DNA of 64,000 nt from Melaminivora jejuensis (GCF_017811175.1 NZ_JACWIJ010000002.1:3162001-3226000), one strand, 5' to 3'. Numbered from the stretch's first letter, positions 37,333 through 47,383 are shown. Program-made: numbers and translations. Notes: a model not told the origin generated them from the sequence alone.

Positions 37333-38754
37333 TCAGCCCTTGAGCGTTTGCTCCAGCACGTGCAGCTGCTGGTTTAGCTCGGTCAGCTGCAGGCGCTCGG
37401 CGCCGATCTTGCGCACGGCGTGCAGCACCGTGGTGTGGTCGCGCCCGCCGAACAACTCGCCGATCTCGGGCAGGCTTTTTTGCGTCAGCTCCTTGGCCAG
37501 GTACATGGCGATCTGGCGCGGGCGGGCGATGCTGGCCGGGCGCTTCTTGCTGTACATGTCGGCGACCTTGATCTTGTAGTAATCGGCTACCGTCTTCTGG
37601 ATGTTTTCGACGCTGATCTGGCGATTCTGGATCGACAGCAGATCGCGCAGTGCCTCGCGCGCCAGCTGGATCGACACCTCTTTCTGATTGAAGCGCGAAT
37701 ACGCCAGGATCTTGCGCAGTGCGCCTTCAAGCTCGCGCACGTTGGAGCGCACGTTCTTGGCGACGAAGAAGGCCACTTCCTCGGGCATCTCCGAGCCTTC
37801 GCTACGTGATTTGTTGATCAGGATCGCCACGCGCATTTCCAGCTCGGGCGGCTCGATGGCCACGGTCAGGCCGGAGTCGAAGCGCGAGACCAGGCGCTCG
37901 TGGATGTTGGCCAGGCCCTTCGGATACGTGTCCGAGGTCATCACGATGTGGCTCTTCTTGGCCAGCAGCGCCTCGAAGGCGTTGAAGAACTCCTCTTGCG
38001 TGCGATCTTTGTTGGCGAAGAACTGCACGTCGTCGATGAGCAGCAGATCGAGCGAGTGGTAGCGCGCCTTGAAGTCGTCGAAAGTGCGCCTTTGATACGA
38101 CTTGACCACATCCGAGACGAACTGCTCGGCGTGGATGTAGAGAACTTTCGCATCGGGCCGGTCGGCCAGCAGCTGGTTGCCCACGGCGTGTACCAGGTGC
38201 GTCTTGCCCAGGCCGACGCCGCCGTAGATGAACAGCGGGTTGTACAGGTGGCCGGGCGAGCCGGCGACGTGCATGGCCGCCGAGCGCGCCATGCGGTTGG
38301 CCGTGCCCTCGACCAGGGTCTCGAAGGTCAATGCCGGGTTCAGGCGCGAGCGGAAACCGCCCTGGCTGCCGTCCTCGCTGGCCGGGGCGGCGGCGGGGGC
38401 ATCCAGCGGCGTCAGGGTCTGCGGCGCTGGCGGGCGTACATAAGTGCGCACAACGCTCTCGCGCTGAGCGAGCGCCAACTCGACCGTGACCGGCTGGCCA
38501 TACAAATCCTGCAGCAAGGCGGTGATGCGGCCGGCGTACTGGGCGCGGATCCAGTCGAGCTTGAAGCGGTTGGCCACCAGCAGCGTGACCTTGGAGAAAT
38601 CGGGGGCGACCTGGGCCGCGAGCGGCTTGATCCAGGTGTTGAACTGCTGCTCGGGCAGCTCTTGTGCCAGCAGCTCGGCGCAAGCCTGCCACAGGCCCTG
38701 GCCGGCGTTGGCAGCGTCGAAATCGTCGTGGGAAGGCAAAGGTTCCTCGGGCAT
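37333..38754 (-). CDS. dnaA: chromosomal replication initiator DnaA
   Basis: A 473-residue initiator. Domain I ([22 protein letters not shown]), a variable linker to about residue 150, AAA+ domain III (Walker [11 protein letters not shown], Walker [11 protein letters not shown], sensor MTSDTYPK), and DNA-binding domain IV ending with the box-recognition signature [15 protein letters not shown]. It opens the origin by binding DnaA boxes, two of which lie just upstream. No strong ribosome site precedes the ATG. Confidence 0.97.
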   Translation of the reverse strand: MPEEPLPSHDDFDAANAGQGLWQACAELLAQELPEQQFNTWIKPLAAQVAPDFSKVTLLVANRFKLDWIRAQYAGRITALLQDLYGQPVTVELALAQRESVVRTYVRPPAPQTLTPLDAPAAAPASEDGSQGGFRSRLNPALTFETLVEGTANRMARSAAMHVAGSPGHLYNPLFIYGGVGLGKTHLVHAVGNQLLADRPDAKVLYIHAEQFVSDVVKSYQRRTFDDFKARYHSLDLLLIDDVQFFANKDRTQEEFFNAFEALLAKKSHIVMTSDTYPKGLANIHERLVSRFDSGLTVAIEPPELEMRVAILINKSRSEGSEMPEEVAFFVAKNVRSNVRELEGALRKILAYSRFNQKEVSIQLAREALRDLLSIQNRQISVENIQKTVADYYKIKVADMYSKKRPASIARPRQIAMYLAKELTQKSLPEIGELFGGRDHTTVLHAVRKIGAERLQLTELNQQLHVLEQTLKG

Positions 38755-39070
38755 CGAAATGGGTTGTAGTTGTGGATAGAGGAACGCGCAAGAAACGCGG
38801 GATTCTAGCTTGTCAATAAGTTATCCACAAGTTTTCCGCCGCTGGAGAAAGCACCTGGAGTGCCGACGGGCATTGCCAGCGGCCAGTTGGGCTGCAATAA
38901 TCGCCGGTTTCCCTGAAAAGCGTTCAGGGCAGCCAGACTTTGCGCGCGCGGTTTTTTCCGGTTTCCTCGGAGGGCTGCTGCCTACAGTGGTGCATGGGGC
39001 GCTGCGCCCCGCCCGCGTCTCGCCCGGTCACCGCATTCTTCACTGAACCCCTTCAAGGATAGAGAACATC
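38755..39070. other. probable replication origin region (oriC) between dnaA and rpmH
   Basis: This non-coding gap of 316 bases separates divergent dnaA and rpmH, the classical oriC position. TTATCCACA at 38821-38829 matches the DnaA-box consensus exactly. A second, reverse box is at 38771-38779 (TGTGGATAG, one mismatch). I found no others and no obvious AT-rich unwinding tract, so either weaker boxes complete the origin or part of it lies elsewhere. A GC hairpin (GGGGCGCTGCGCCCC, about 38996-39010) is also present. The region must hold promoters for both genes; TACAGT near 38982 could serve rpmH. Confidence 0.65.
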
Positions 39071-39205
39071 ATGAAACGTACTTACCAGCCCTCCAAGACC
39101 CGCCGCGCCCGCACCCATGGCTTTTTGGTGCGCATGAAGACGCGCGGTGGCCGCGCCGTGATCAACGCCCGCCGCGCCAAGGGCCGCAAGCGCCTGGCCG
39201 TCTGA
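39071..39205 (+). CDS. rpmH: 50S ribosomal protein L34
   Basis: A 44-residue, very basic protein with the invariant L34 start MKRTYQPS and ending KGRKRLAV. It is the standard length and in the standard place, before rnpA and across the origin from dnaA. The start is the only ATG, preceded by AAGGATAGAGAAC. Confidence 0.97.
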   Translation: MKRTYQPSKTRRARTHGFLVRMKTRGGRAVINARRAKGRKRLAV

Positions 39206-39267
39206 GGCCGCAGCGCGCTGCTCCGGTGACTGCCGCGCCGGCTCCGGTGCGCGGCGCTGCCGCTGCC

Positions 39268-39786
39268 ATGCATCGGCTCAAGACCCGTCCCCAGTTCCAG
39301 GCGACCATGGCCGCAGGCACGGCGGCCCGCACGGCGCACTTCGCGCTGCACCGGCTTCCGCTGCCGCTGGCAACTCCCCTTTCAGGGCCTGACTGCACGC
39401 CTGCTGCGTGTCAGTCGCAGGCCCTGTTTGCGCTTCCTGCGGGCGCACCTACCGGGCCCTGGCTGGGTGCCATGGTGCCCAAGCGCTGGGCGCGCCGCGC
39501 CGTCACGCGCAACGCCATCAAGCGCCAGATCTACGCCGTTGCCGCTGAGCGCCGCGCCGAGTTGCCGCACGCTGCCCACGTGGTGCGCCTGCGTGCCGCC
39601 TTTGACCGCAAGCAGTTCGTGAGCGCCTCCTCTGATGCGCTCAAGAGCGCTGTGCGCGCGGAGCTGCAGCAACTCTTTGCCCGTGCCGCCCGCGCTGCTC
39701 GCACCGACGAGCGCGGGCCGGCGGCAGAGGCGGCCCCAGCCCCGGCGCCGCGCCAGGGCGCTGCAGACCGTGGCCCGCGTCCATGA
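39268..39786 (+). CDS. rnpA: ribonuclease P protein component
   Basis: A 172-residue basic protein that binds M1 RNA and helps process tRNA precursors. The RNR signature is present as RRAVTRNAIKRQIYA. A start at ATG 39268 (MHRLKTRPQFQATMAAG) fits homologues; a GTG 42 bases upstream is possible. Relative to the typical 120 residues there is a short insertion near residue 50 and a long Ala/Pro-rich C-terminal tail (after about 145), which seems species-specific. Its stop overlaps the yidD start. Confidence 0.93.
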   Translation: MHRLKTRPQFQATMAAGTAARTAHFALHRLPLPLATPLSGPDCTPAACQSQALFALPAGAPTGPWLGAMVPKRWARRAVTRNAIKRQIYAVAAERRAELPHAAHVVRLRAAFDRKQFVSASSDALKSAVRAELQQLFARAARAARTDERGPAAEAAPAPAPRQGAADRGPRP

Positions 39787-40091
39787 TGCAGCGCCTGTTG
39801 ATCGCCCTGGTGCGTGGCTACCGCCTGCTGCTCAGCCCCTGGCTGGGCTCAGCCTGCCGCTTCGAGCCTACTTGCTCGGCCTACTCGCTGGGCGCGCTGC
39901 AGCGCTGGGGTGCTGTCGCCGGCAGCTGGCTGACCGTGGCCCGCCTGGCGCGCTGCCATCCCTGGTGCGCCGGCGGCCATGATCCCGTGCCGCAGGAGCT
40001 GCCGCGCCACATGCGGCTGTTCTCGCGGCTGGTGCCGCCAGCCCCGGCTGCTCCTTCCTCCTCCTCGGACAACCAGACCTCCTCCCCATGA
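39783..40091 (+). CDS. yidD: membrane protein insertion efficiency factor YidD
   Basis: A 102-residue protein with the YidD signature (LIALVRGYRLLLSPWLG, CRFEPTCSAYS, RCHPWCAGGHDPVP). It has an amphipathic N-terminus thought to bind the inner membrane and assists YidC-dependent insertion. It overlaps rnpA and yidC by four bases each (ATGA), making a tight rpmH-rnpA-yidD-yidC unit. The tail after HDPVP is Pro/Ser-rich and unconserved. Confidence 0.93.
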   Translation: MMQRLLIALVRGYRLLLSPWLGSACRFEPTCSAYSLGALQRWGAVAGSWLTVARLARCHPWCAGGHDPVPQELPRHMRLFSRLVPPAPAAPSSSSDNQTSSP

Positions 40092-41803
40092 ACGACATCC
40101 GCCGCACCATCCTGTGGGTGATCTTTGGCTTTTCCCTGGTCTTGCTGTGGGACAAGTGGCAGATTCACAACGGCAAGCAGGCCACCTTCTTCCCCTCGCC
40201 GCCGGCGCAGACTGCTGCTGCCGACACCCCGGCGACCCCGGCCACCCCTGCTTCGGCAGCCAGCGGCGTGCCGGCGGCCAGCGCCAGCCTGCAGGGCAGC
40301 GCTCCGCCTGCCGGCGACGCCCCGGCGGCGCCGGCCGCCCCGCGCGAGCGCATTACCGTCAACACCGACGTGCTGCGCCTGAGCTTCGACAGCGAGGGCG
40401 GCTCGCTGGTGCATGGCGAGCTGCTGCAGTACGCCGACATGCAGGACAAGGCCCAGCCCTTCGTGCTGCTCGACGAGAGCGCCAGCCGCGTCTATGTGGC
40501 GCAGACCGGCCTGACCGGCGGCGGCTTCCCCAACCACAAGACGGCCATGAGCGTGGCGCCCGGCCCGCGTGCGCTGCAGGACGGCCAGGACACGCTGGCC
40601 GTGCGCTTCGAGTCGCCCGACCTGGGCGGCATCAAGCTGGTCAAGACCTGGACGCTTAAGCGCGGCGCGTATGACATCGCCGTGCGCCACGAAGTCGTCA
40701 ACACCGGCAGCGCACCGGTGTCGCCCCAGCTGTACCTGCAACTGGTGCGCGACGGCAGCAAGCCGCCGGGCGAGTCCTCGTTCTATTCGACCTTCACCGG
40801 CCCGGCGGTCTATACCGAGGCCAAGAAGTACCAGAAGATCGACTTCAAGGACATCCGCAACAAGAAGGCCGACATCCCGGCCCGCGCCGACGACGGCTAC
40901 ATCGCCATGGTGCAGCACTACTTCGCCACTGCCTGGCTGCTGCCCGAGGGCACGCCGCGCGAGCTGCGCGTGGAGGCCGCCGACATCGGCCTGAGCGCTC
41001 CCGACTGCTGCTACCGCGTGCAGGCCATCACGCCGCTGGGCGAGATCGCCCCCGGCCAGGCCAAGGCGCTGGACGCACGCCTGTACGCCGGCCCGCAGAT
41101 CGAGACGCAACTGGAGCAACTCGCCCCCGGCCTGGAGCTGGTCAAGGACTACGGCTGGCTGACCATCCTGGCCAAGCCGCTGTACTGGCTGCTCGATCAG
41201 CTGCACAAGGTGCTGGGCAACTGGGGCTGGTCTATCGTGGCGCTGGTGGTGCTGCTCAAGATCATGTTCTATTGGCTCAACGCCAAGGCCTACGCCAGCA
41301 TGGCCAAGATGAAGGCCATCAACCCGCGCATCCAGGAAATGCGCGAGCGCCTCAAGGACAAGCCCCAGCAGATGCAGCAGGAGATGATGCGCATCTACCG
41401 CGAGGAAAAAGTCAACCCCATGGGCGGCTGCCTGCCCATCATGATCCAGATCCCGGTGTTCATCGCGCTGTACTGGGTGCTGCTGTCCAGCGTGGAGATG
41501 CGCAACGCGCCCTGGATCGGCTGGATCCACGACCTGTCCTCGCCCGACCCCTTCTTCATCCTGCCCATCCTGATGGCGCTGTCGTCGCTCTTGCAGACCG
41601 CGCTGAACCCGGCGCCGCCCGACCCCATGCAGGCCAAGATGATGTGGTTCATGCCGCTGATCTTCAGCGTGATGTTCTTCTTCTTCCCGGCCGGCCTGGT
41701 GCTGTACTGGCTGACCAACAACCTGCTGTCGATTGCCCAGCAGTGGATCATCAACAAGCGCATGGGCGTGCCGCCGCAGTTCAACCTGCCCAAGTTCCGC
41801 TGA
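40088..41803 (+). CDS. yidC: membrane protein insertase YidC
   Basis: A 571-residue insertase. The first membrane helix (TILWVIFGFSLVLLWDKWQ) is followed by an Ala/Pro-rich linker and the large periplasmic beta domain (about 90-345). The five-helix insertase core comes last, with the cytoplasmic helical hairpin (LKDKPQQMQQEMMRIYREEKVNP region) and GGCLPIMIQIPVFIALY. The hydrophilic-groove arginine is in the first core helix region. It inserts small inner-membrane proteins alone or with SecYEG. A strong terminator follows. Confidence 0.96.
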   Translation: MNDIRRTILWVIFGFSLVLLWDKWQIHNGKQATFFPSPPAQTAAADTPATPATPASAASGVPAASASLQGSAPPAGDAPAAPAAPRERITVNTDVLRLSFDSEGGSLVHGELLQYADMQDKAQPFVLLDESASRVYVAQTGLTGGGFPNHKTAMSVAPGPRALQDGQDTLAVRFESPDLGGIKLVKTWTLKRGAYDIAVRHEVVNTGSAPVSPQLYLQLVRDGSKPPGESSFYSTFTGPAVYTEAKKYQKIDFKDIRNKKADIPARADDGYIAMVQHYFATAWLLPEGTPRELRVEAADIGLSAPDCCYRVQAITPLGEIAPGQAKALDARLYAGPQIETQLEQLAPGLELVKDYGWLTILAKPLYWLLDQLHKVLGNWGWSIVALVVLLKIMFYWLNAKAYASMAKMKAINPRIQEMRERLKDKPQQMQQEMMRIYREEKVNPMGGCLPIMIQIPVFIALYWVLLSSVEMRNAPWIGWIHDLSSPDPFFILPILMALSSLLQTALNPAPPDPMQAKMMWFMPLIFSVMFFFFPAGLVLYWLTNNLLSIAQQWIINKRMGVPPQFNLPKFR

Positions 41804-41827
41804 CCACGCGCTGGCAAAACCATAGCT

Positions 41828-41856
41828 GCCGACGGCCACCCTGGGTGGCCGTCGGC
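41828..41856 (+). terminator. intrinsic terminator after yidC
   Basis: A 13-bp perfect stem (GCCGACGGCCACC with GGTGGCCGTCGGC) and a 3-base loop are followed by ATTTTCGGG. The hairpin starts 24 bases after the yidC stop. Confidence 0.85.
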
Positions 41857-41917
41857 ATTTTCGGGCTGGGCATTTTGGTTACCATCCCCGGCACACTTCA
41901 AACAGGAGACACCACCG

Positions 41918-43504
41918 ATGCTGCAACTCACCACCTTCCGCCTGGCCACCTTGGCCGCAGCCGCACTGCTGGCTGCCGGCAGTGCCAGCGCCGCCACGCT
42001 GCGCTGGGCCGGCGCCAACGACATCAACACCGCCGATCCGCACTCGCAGAACCACCAGACCACGCACGCTTTCCTGCAGCAGGTCTATGAGAGCCTGGTG
42101 CGCTACGACGAGAAGTTCCAGGTCGAGCCGGCGCTGGCCACCAAGTGGGAGCAGGTCAGCCCCACGCAGGTGCGCTTCACGCTGAGGCGTGACGTCAAGT
42201 TCCACGACGGCGCGCCCTTCACCGCCGACGACGTGGTGTTCTCGCTCACGCGCGCCATGACGCCGCCGTCCAACATGCAAAGCGCCACGCAAAGCGTCAA
42301 GGAGGTGAAGAAGGTCGATGACCACACGGTCGATGTGATCCTCAAAGGCCCCAACCCCATCTTGCTGCGCGAGCTGACCGAGGCGCGCATCATGAACAAG
42401 GCCTGGGCCGAGAAGCACAACTCGGTCAAGTCGCAGGACTACGGCGGCAAGGAAGAGAGCTATGCCTCGCGCAACGCCAACGGCACCGGCCCGTACAAGC
42501 TGGTCGTGTGGCAGCCCGACGTGAAGCTGCAATTGACCAAGAACCCCGACTGGTGGGACAAGCCACGCGGCAACGTCGATGAGGTCATCTTCACACCCAT
42601 CAAGTCGGCCGCCACGCGCACGGCGGCGCTGGTCTCGGGCCAGGTAGATTTCGTCGTCGATCCGCCGCCGCAGGACTTGGCGCGCCTGAAGAACACCGCC
42701 GAGCTCAAGCTCATCGAGGGTGCCGAGAACCGCACCATCTACCTGGGCCTGGATCAGTTCCGCGACGAGCTGCCGGGCGCCGGCACGCCGGGCAAGAACC
42801 CGCTCAAGGACAAGCGTGTGCGCCAGGCCATGTACCAGGCCATCGACACCGCCGGCCTGCACAAAAATACCATGCGCGGCCTGTCCGTGCCTGCCGGCGC
42901 CATGGTTGCGCCCATGGTCAGCGGCTGGAGCAAGCAGCTCGACGAGCGTGCCTCCAAATACGATGTGGAAGCGGCCAAGAAGCTGCTGGCCGATGCCGGC
43001 TATCCCAACGGCTTCGCGCTGAAGCTGGAGTGTCCCAACGACCGCTACGTCAACGACGAGGCCATCTGCCAGGCGGTGACCGCCATGTGGACGCGCATCG
43101 GCATCAAGACCACGTTGTCTGCCGCGCCCATGGCGCAGTTCGTCACGCGCGTCATGAACAACGACGTGAACGCCTACCTGTTCGGCTGGGGCGTGGCGAC
43201 GTTCGATGCGCTCTACACGCTGGACTCGCTCATGTCCACCAAGCAGGGCAAGACGGCCGCTGGCGTCTATAACGGCGGGCGCTTTTCCGACGCCAAGCTC
43301 GACGAGATGATCCAGCAGATCAAGACCGAGATGGATCAGCCCAAGCGCGACGCGCTGCTGCACGACGCGCTCAAGCTGACCAAGGACGAGTACTACTACA
43401 TCCCGCTGCACCACCAGATCCGCCCCTGGGCCATGCGCAAGGGCGTGGACACCGTACACCGTGCCGACGACCGGCCCATGCCCAACTGGACGACGGTCAA
43501 GTAA
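41918..43504 (+). CDS. ABC transporter substrate-binding protein (peptide/nickel, family 5)
   Basis: A 528-residue periplasmic binding protein. The signal peptide ends at GSASA, followed by the family 5 pattern: [53 protein letters not shown], and [13 protein letters not shown]. This family carries oligopeptides, dipeptides, heme, nickel or glutathione-like ligands; the substrate cannot be told. No permease or ATPase gene is adjacent, so it must share a transporter encoded elsewhere. It sits between yidC and mnmE, which are usually neighbours. AGGAG precedes the ATG. Confidence 0.9.
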   Translation: MLQLTTFRLATLAAAALLAAGSASAATLRWAGANDINTADPHSQNHQTTHAFLQQVYESLVRYDEKFQVEPALATKWEQVSPTQVRFTLRRDVKFHDGAPFTADDVVFSLTRAMTPPSNMQSATQSVKEVKKVDDHTVDVILKGPNPILLRELTEARIMNKAWAEKHNSVKSQDYGGKEESYASRNANGTGPYKLVVWQPDVKLQLTKNPDWWDKPRGNVDEVIFTPIKSAATRTAALVSGQVDFVVDPPPQDLARLKNTAELKLIEGAENRTIYLGLDQFRDELPGAGTPGKNPLKDKRVRQAMYQAIDTAGLHKNTMRGLSVPAGAMVAPMVSGWSKQLDERASKYDVEAAKKLLADAGYPNGFALKLECPNDRYVNDEAICQAVTAMWTRIGIKTTLSAAPMAQFVTRVMNNDVNAYLFGWGVATFDALYTLDSLMSTKQGKTAAGVYNGGRFSDAKLDEMIQQIKTEMDQPKRDALLHDALKLTKDEYYYIPLHHQIRPWAMRKGVDTVHRADDRPMPNWTTVK

Positions 43505-43531
43505 GCGCTGCCGGCGCACTCCCAAAACAGG

Positions 43532-43607
43532 AGCTGTCTGCGCTTGTCCCACAAAGCTTTGCGGGTCATTCGACCTGCAAAGCCAATGGTGGCAAGCGCA
43601 GGCAGCT
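43532..43607. repeat. inverted pair of short intergenic repeats, copies 9 and 10
   Basis: Two copies face each other: AGCTGTCTGCGCTTG... (43532-43560, minus orientation) and CAAAGCCAATGGTGGCAAGC... (43578-43607, plus). The pair can form one long hairpin (GAAGCTGCC-type ends), so here the repeats together may act as a terminator before mnmE. Confidence 0.65.
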
Positions 43608-43631
43608 TCTTTTTCAATAGCAAACACTGCC

Positions 43632-45038
43632 ATGCTCGCCCGTCGCCACGACCCCATCATCGCCATCGCCACCGCCCCGGGCCGGGGTGCGGTGGGCATC
43701 GTGCGCGTGTCGGCGCGGGCACTGGGCGGCTTCGTGCCGGCGCTGCTGGGCCGCAGCCTGCAGCCGCGCCACGCGCACTACCTGCCCTTTGCCGATGCCG
43801 ACGGCCAGCCCATAGACCACGGCCTGGCGCTGCACTTCCCGGCGCCACACAGCTACACCGGCGAGCACGTGCTGGAGCTGCAGGCGCACGGCGGGCCGGT
43901 GGTGCTGCAACTGCTGCTGGCGCGCTGCCTGCAGGTGGCGGCGGCTGGCCACCTGCCGGGCCTGCGCCTGGCCGAGCCGGGCGAATTCACCGAGCGCGCC
44001 TTCCTGAACGGCAAGCTCGACCTGGCCCAGGCCGAGGCCGTGGCCGACCTGATCGACGCCACCACCAGCGCCGCCGCGCGCAGCGCCAGCCGCTCGCTGG
44101 CCGGGGCGTTCTCGCAAGACATCCACCGGCTGCGCGATGCGCTGATCCACCTGCGGATGCTGGTCGAGGCGACGCTGGATTTTCCCGAGGAAGAAATCGA
44201 CTTCCTGCAAAAGGCCGACGCGCACGGCCAGCTGGCGAATCTGCAGCAGACGCTGGCCCAGGTGCTGCAGCGTGCCGCCCAGGGCGCGCTGCTGCGCGAG
44301 GGCATCAAGGTGGTCATCGCCGGCCAGCCCAATGCCGGCAAGAGCTCGCTGCTCAACGCCCTGGCCGGCGCGGAGCTGGCCATCGTCACGCCGATCGCCG
44401 GCACCACGCGCGACAAGGTGCAGCAGACCATCCAGATCGAGGGCGTGCCGCTGCACGTGGTCGATACCGCCGGCCTGCGCGAGGCCGGCGACGAGGTCGA
44501 GCGCATCGGCATCGCGCGCGCCTGGGACGAGATCGCCGGCGCCGACGCCGTGCTGTTCCTGCACGACCTCACGCGCAGCAGCACACCCGAATACGCCAGC
44601 GCCGACGCCGCCATCGCCGCCACGCTGGCCCAGCGCCTGCCGCCCGGCGTGCCCATCATCGACGTGTGGAACAAAAGCGATGCGGTGGCCGCCGCCGCCG
44701 CTGGCGATGCCGCCTCTGCCGCGCGCCAGGCCGTGTGGCTGTCAGCGCGCACCGGCGCCGGGCTGGATGCGCTGCGCCAGCTGCTGCTGCGCACGGCCGG
44801 CGTGCAGGCCGTGCCCGAGGGTGTGTATATCGCCCGCGAGCGCCACCTGCAGGCGCTGCACGCCAGCGACGCCCACCTGATGCAGGCAGCGGCGCAATTG
44901 CACGCCGCCAGCCCGGCGCTGGACTTGCTGGCCGAGGAGCTGCGCCTGGCGCAGAACGCCCTGAACAGCATCACCGGCGAGTTCGGCGCCGATGACCTGC
45001 TGGGCGTGATCTTTTCGCGCTTTTGCATCGGCAAGTGA
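43632..45038 (+). CDS. mnmE: tRNA uridine-5-carboxymethylaminomethyl(34) synthesis GTPase MnmE
   Basis: A 468-residue GTPase. The N-terminal folate-binding domain contains [11 protein letters not shown]. The helical domain surrounds a GTPase domain with G1 [12 protein letters not shown] (from residue 231), G2 TTRD, G3 DTAGLRE and G4 NKSD. The C-terminal FCIGK carries the catalytic cysteine. With MnmG it modifies the wobble uridine of several tRNAs. The start has no strong ribosome site but matches homologues. Confidence 0.95.
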   Translation: MLARRHDPIIAIATAPGRGAVGIVRVSARALGGFVPALLGRSLQPRHAHYLPFADADGQPIDHGLALHFPAPHSYTGEHVLELQAHGGPVVLQLLLARCLQVAAAGHLPGLRLAEPGEFTERAFLNGKLDLAQAEAVADLIDATTSAAARSASRSLAGAFSQDIHRLRDALIHLRMLVEATLDFPEEEIDFLQKADAHGQLANLQQTLAQVLQRAAQGALLREGIKVVIAGQPNAGKSSLLNALAGAELAIVTPIAGTTRDKVQQTIQIEGVPLHVVDTAGLREAGDEVERIGIARAWDEIAGADAVLFLHDLTRSSTPEYASADAAIAATLAQRLPPGVPIIDVWNKSDAVAAAAAGDAASAARQAVWLSARTGAGLDALRQLLLRTAGVQAVPEGVYIARERHLQALHASDAHLMQAAAQLHAASPALDLLAEELRLAQNALNSITGEFGADDLLGVIFSRFCIGK

Positions 45039-45125
45039 CGCGCGCACGCGCAGCCGTCAAGTACCGGTAAGCACTGGTAAGCGCCGCTTGTGCAAGCGCA
45101 AGCCCCGGGTTACCGTCGCCGGCCT

Positions 45126-45644
45126 ATGCTTGACCTGCCTCCTTCTCCCTCTCCATCTTCCCTGGGCGCGCCTGGCGCCAGGGCCGATCTGAGCCGGCTG
45201 ATCGCCGCCATCAGCCAGGCCAGCGCCGATGACCGTATGCCCCAGGCCTTCAGCAGCGAGCAATGGGAGGTGCTGACCGGCTACCTGCTGCCTGTGCAAC
45301 TGGCCGCCGGCCAGGTGCTGTTTGCCCAGGGCAGCAGCGACCGCACCCTGTACCTGATCGAAAGCGGCAGTCTGAGCGTGCATTACGAAGACAGCAAGCA
45401 GCGCCTGCGCCTGGCCATCGTCGGCGCCGGCTCCCTGGTCGGCGAAGGCGCTTTCTTCTCGCACCGGCCACGCAGCGCCACCGTGCAGGCGGCGGCGCCC
45501 TCGGTGCTGTGGGCCTTGCCGGCGCTGCGCCATGTCGAGCTGGGCAACCGCCAGCCGGCGGTGGCGCTGAACATGGCCATGGCCGCCGGCGCCGTGCTGG
45601 CCCGGCGCCTGGGCGACCGGCGCCGGCGCATCGCGGCCACCTGA
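45126..45644 (+). CDS. cyclic nucleotide-binding domain protein without DNA-binding domain
   Basis: A 172-residue protein consisting mainly of one cNMP-binding beta-barrel (about 40-165). It has the hinge pattern LPVQLAAGQVLFAQG, LYLIESGSLSVHY, and a GEGAFFSHRPRSATV stretch in the place of the phosphate-binding cassette. Unlike Crp/Fnr proteins it ends right after the barrel's helix, with no helix-turn-helix. It may sense a nucleotide for a partner protein or have lost ligand binding. The start is uncertain: ATG 45126 is used, an in-frame TTG lies 36 bases upstream. Confidence 0.72.
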   Translation: MLDLPPSPSPSSLGAPGARADLSRLIAAISQASADDRMPQAFSSEQWEVLTGYLLPVQLAAGQVLFAQGSSDRTLYLIESGSLSVHYEDSKQRLRLAIVGAGSLVGEGAFFSHRPRSATVQAAAPSVLWALPALRHVELGNRQPAVALNMAMAAGAVLARRLGDRRRRIAAT

Positions 45645-45794
45645 CGGGCGCGCTGCAATGTCTGGCGCCAGCGCCCCGCATGTGCCACGATGGGCTGCCG
45701 GCCAGTGCCGCAGCACATCCGGGTAGCCTTCTTTGGTATTACGGTTGGATACACTGTCGCCGGTTTTCCCCACAGCGTCCGTCTTGAATACACC

Positions 45795-46652
45795 ATGTCA
45801 TTGTTGAGCTGGCTCTTTCCCAAGGCCAAGCGGCCCATCCCTCCGCAGCGCCCAACCCCTCCTGCTTCGGCAGCGGGCAGCAGCGCCGGGCAACCGGCTG
45901 CTGCGGGCGGCGCGGCAGGAGGAGGGCTGGTGGCTGGTGCCGCTCCTGTTCCTGTGGATGAACGGATGCAGCGGCGCGAGCAGCTCTATGCCGTGGTGCG
46001 CGACGTCATGGTGCGCGCCAGCGTGCTGTCGGCGGGCTACAAGTTCAAGGTGCTGTCGCTGGATCAGCGCGGCGCGCAGTTCCTGGTCATGCTGGACATA
46101 GCGCCCGAATACGCCGGCACCCCCGAGCAGGGCGCCGAGCTGGAAGGATTGATCACCGACACCGCCAAGGCCCGGCACGACATCCTGGTGACTGCCGTGT
46201 ACTGGCGCATGAACATGCTGCTGGGGCAGCCGCCCACGGTGCGCAGCGCTGGCACGTCAGCCACCAGCCACAGCCTGTATGGCGATCTGGGTTCGCGCCC
46301 GGCGCCGCTGATGCGCCCGCCGGCCAGCGGCGGCGCGCCATCGCGCCCGGCGCCGCTGGCCGGCGCTGCGCCAGCGCCCGTGGCCGCATCAGCGCCAACC
46401 GCCGCGCCGGCGCGCGCAGCACCGGCACCGACAGGGCGCTTCGACCCCATCGAGCCCGACGAGGTGGCGGCGTTCAAGCAGGCGCTGGCCAACGCCGCTG
46501 CCGCGCGCCCGGCCCCGGCGCCAGCGGCTCCCGGCAGGATCACGCGCAGCGGGCCGCTGCTGCCGCCCAACACGGGCTTCGAGGACACCGTGATGCCGCA
46601 GCAAAACGAGCGCAAGGCCGATCTGAGCTCCACCCAGTACGGCGATCTTTGA
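45795..46652 (+). CDS. protein of unknown function, Ala/Pro-rich
   Basis: A 285-residue protein beginning MSLLSWLFPKAKRPIPPQRP. A conserved-looking block at about 60-150 (RREQLYAVVRDVMVRASVL, YKFKVLSLDQRGAQFLVMLDI, ILVTAVYWRMNMLLGQ) is flanked by low-complexity Ala/Pro/Gly sequence. The ending includes FDPIEPDEVAAFKQALANA and a GFEDTVMP motif. The N-terminus could be a short membrane anchor. I recognise no family. It is convergent with apt across a repeat copy. Confidence 0.7.
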   Translation: MSLLSWLFPKAKRPIPPQRPTPPASAAGSSAGQPAAAGGAAGGGLVAGAAPVPVDERMQRREQLYAVVRDVMVRASVLSAGYKFKVLSLDQRGAQFLVMLDIAPEYAGTPEQGAELEGLITDTAKARHDILVTAVYWRMNMLLGQPPTVRSAGTSATSHSLYGDLGSRPAPLMRPPASGGAPSRPAPLAGAAPAPVAASAPTAAPARAAPAPTGRFDPIEPDEVAAFKQALANAAAARPAPAPAAPGRITRSGPLLPPNTGFEDTVMPQQNERKADLSSTQYGDL

Positions 46653-46665
46653 GCCAAATAGGCTC

Positions 46666-46697
46666 CAAACCCTTGCCTGGCAAGCGCTTGCAGCTAT
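46666..46697 (+). repeat. short intergenic repeat, copy 11
   Basis: It reads CAAACCCTTGCCTG then GCAAGCGCTTGCAGCTAT, with the internal palindrome CTTGCCTGGCAAG (one-base centre offset). It lies between two convergent genes, 14 bases after the first stop. Confidence 0.8.
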
Positions 46698-46745
46698 GAA
46701 AAACATAGTCGTGCAGCCGCCGTGCCAGGACGGGCCGCAAGGGCC

Positions 46746-47300
46746 TCAGTGCCCGGCGAAGTCCACCAGCGTATGCAGGGGCAGGCCGCTGGCGCGCAGG
46801 CGCTCGGAGCCGCCGAGCTCGGGCAGATCGACGATGGCCGCGCCTTCCATGACGCTGGCGCCGAGCTTTTCCAGCAGCCGCTTGCCGGCCATCATGGTGC
46901 CGCCGGTGGCGATCAGGTCATCGACCAGCAGTACGCGGTCGCCCGCGCGCACGGCGTCGGCGTGCAGCTCGACGGTGGCGCTGCCGTACTCCAGCTCGTA
47001 GGTTTCCTCCACCGTGGTGAAGGGCAGCTTGCCCTTCTTGCGGATGGGCACGAAGCCCACACCCAGCTCGTAGGCCACTACGGCGCCGATGATGAAGCCG
47101 CGCGCATCCAGCCCGGCGACCACATCCGGGCGTCGCTCGGGCGCCATGTAGCGATGCACGAAGGCGTCGATCATGACGCGAAACACCTGGGGGTTTTGCA
47201 GCAGCGGCGTGATGTCGCGGAACTGCACGCCAGGGGCTGGCCAGTCGGGTACGGTGCGGATGTTCTGGCGCAGGTAGTCGTTGACGCTCAGGTGGTGCAT
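46746..47300 (-). CDS. apt: adenine phosphoribosyltransferase
   Basis: A 184-residue purine-salvage enzyme. The start segment ([26 protein letters not shown], shown here by its ends NIRTVPDWP and FRDITPLL) and the PRPP-binding motif [14 protein letters not shown] are diagnostic, as is [10 protein letters not shown]. It makes AMP from adenine and PRPP. The ATG at 47300 gives the usual length. The frame is also open far upstream through the antiporter gene, which is a GC-rich artefact. Confidence 0.94.
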   Translation of the reverse strand: MHHLSVNDYLRQNIRTVPDWPAPGVQFRDITPLLQNPQVFRVMIDAFVHRYMAPERRPDVVAGLDARGFIIGAVVAYELGVGFVPIRKKGKLPFTTVEETYELEYGSATVELHADAVRAGDRVLLVDDLIATGGTMMAGKRLLEKLGASVMEGAAIVDLPELGGSERLRASGLPLHTLVDFAGH

Positions 47301-47383
47301 GGTCGTGGGGTAAAGGGGCTGAAGATGAACGGGCTGGACAGGCCGGAGTGGGCCGGCGCGCACAGGCAAAGCCGTGCAGTGTA

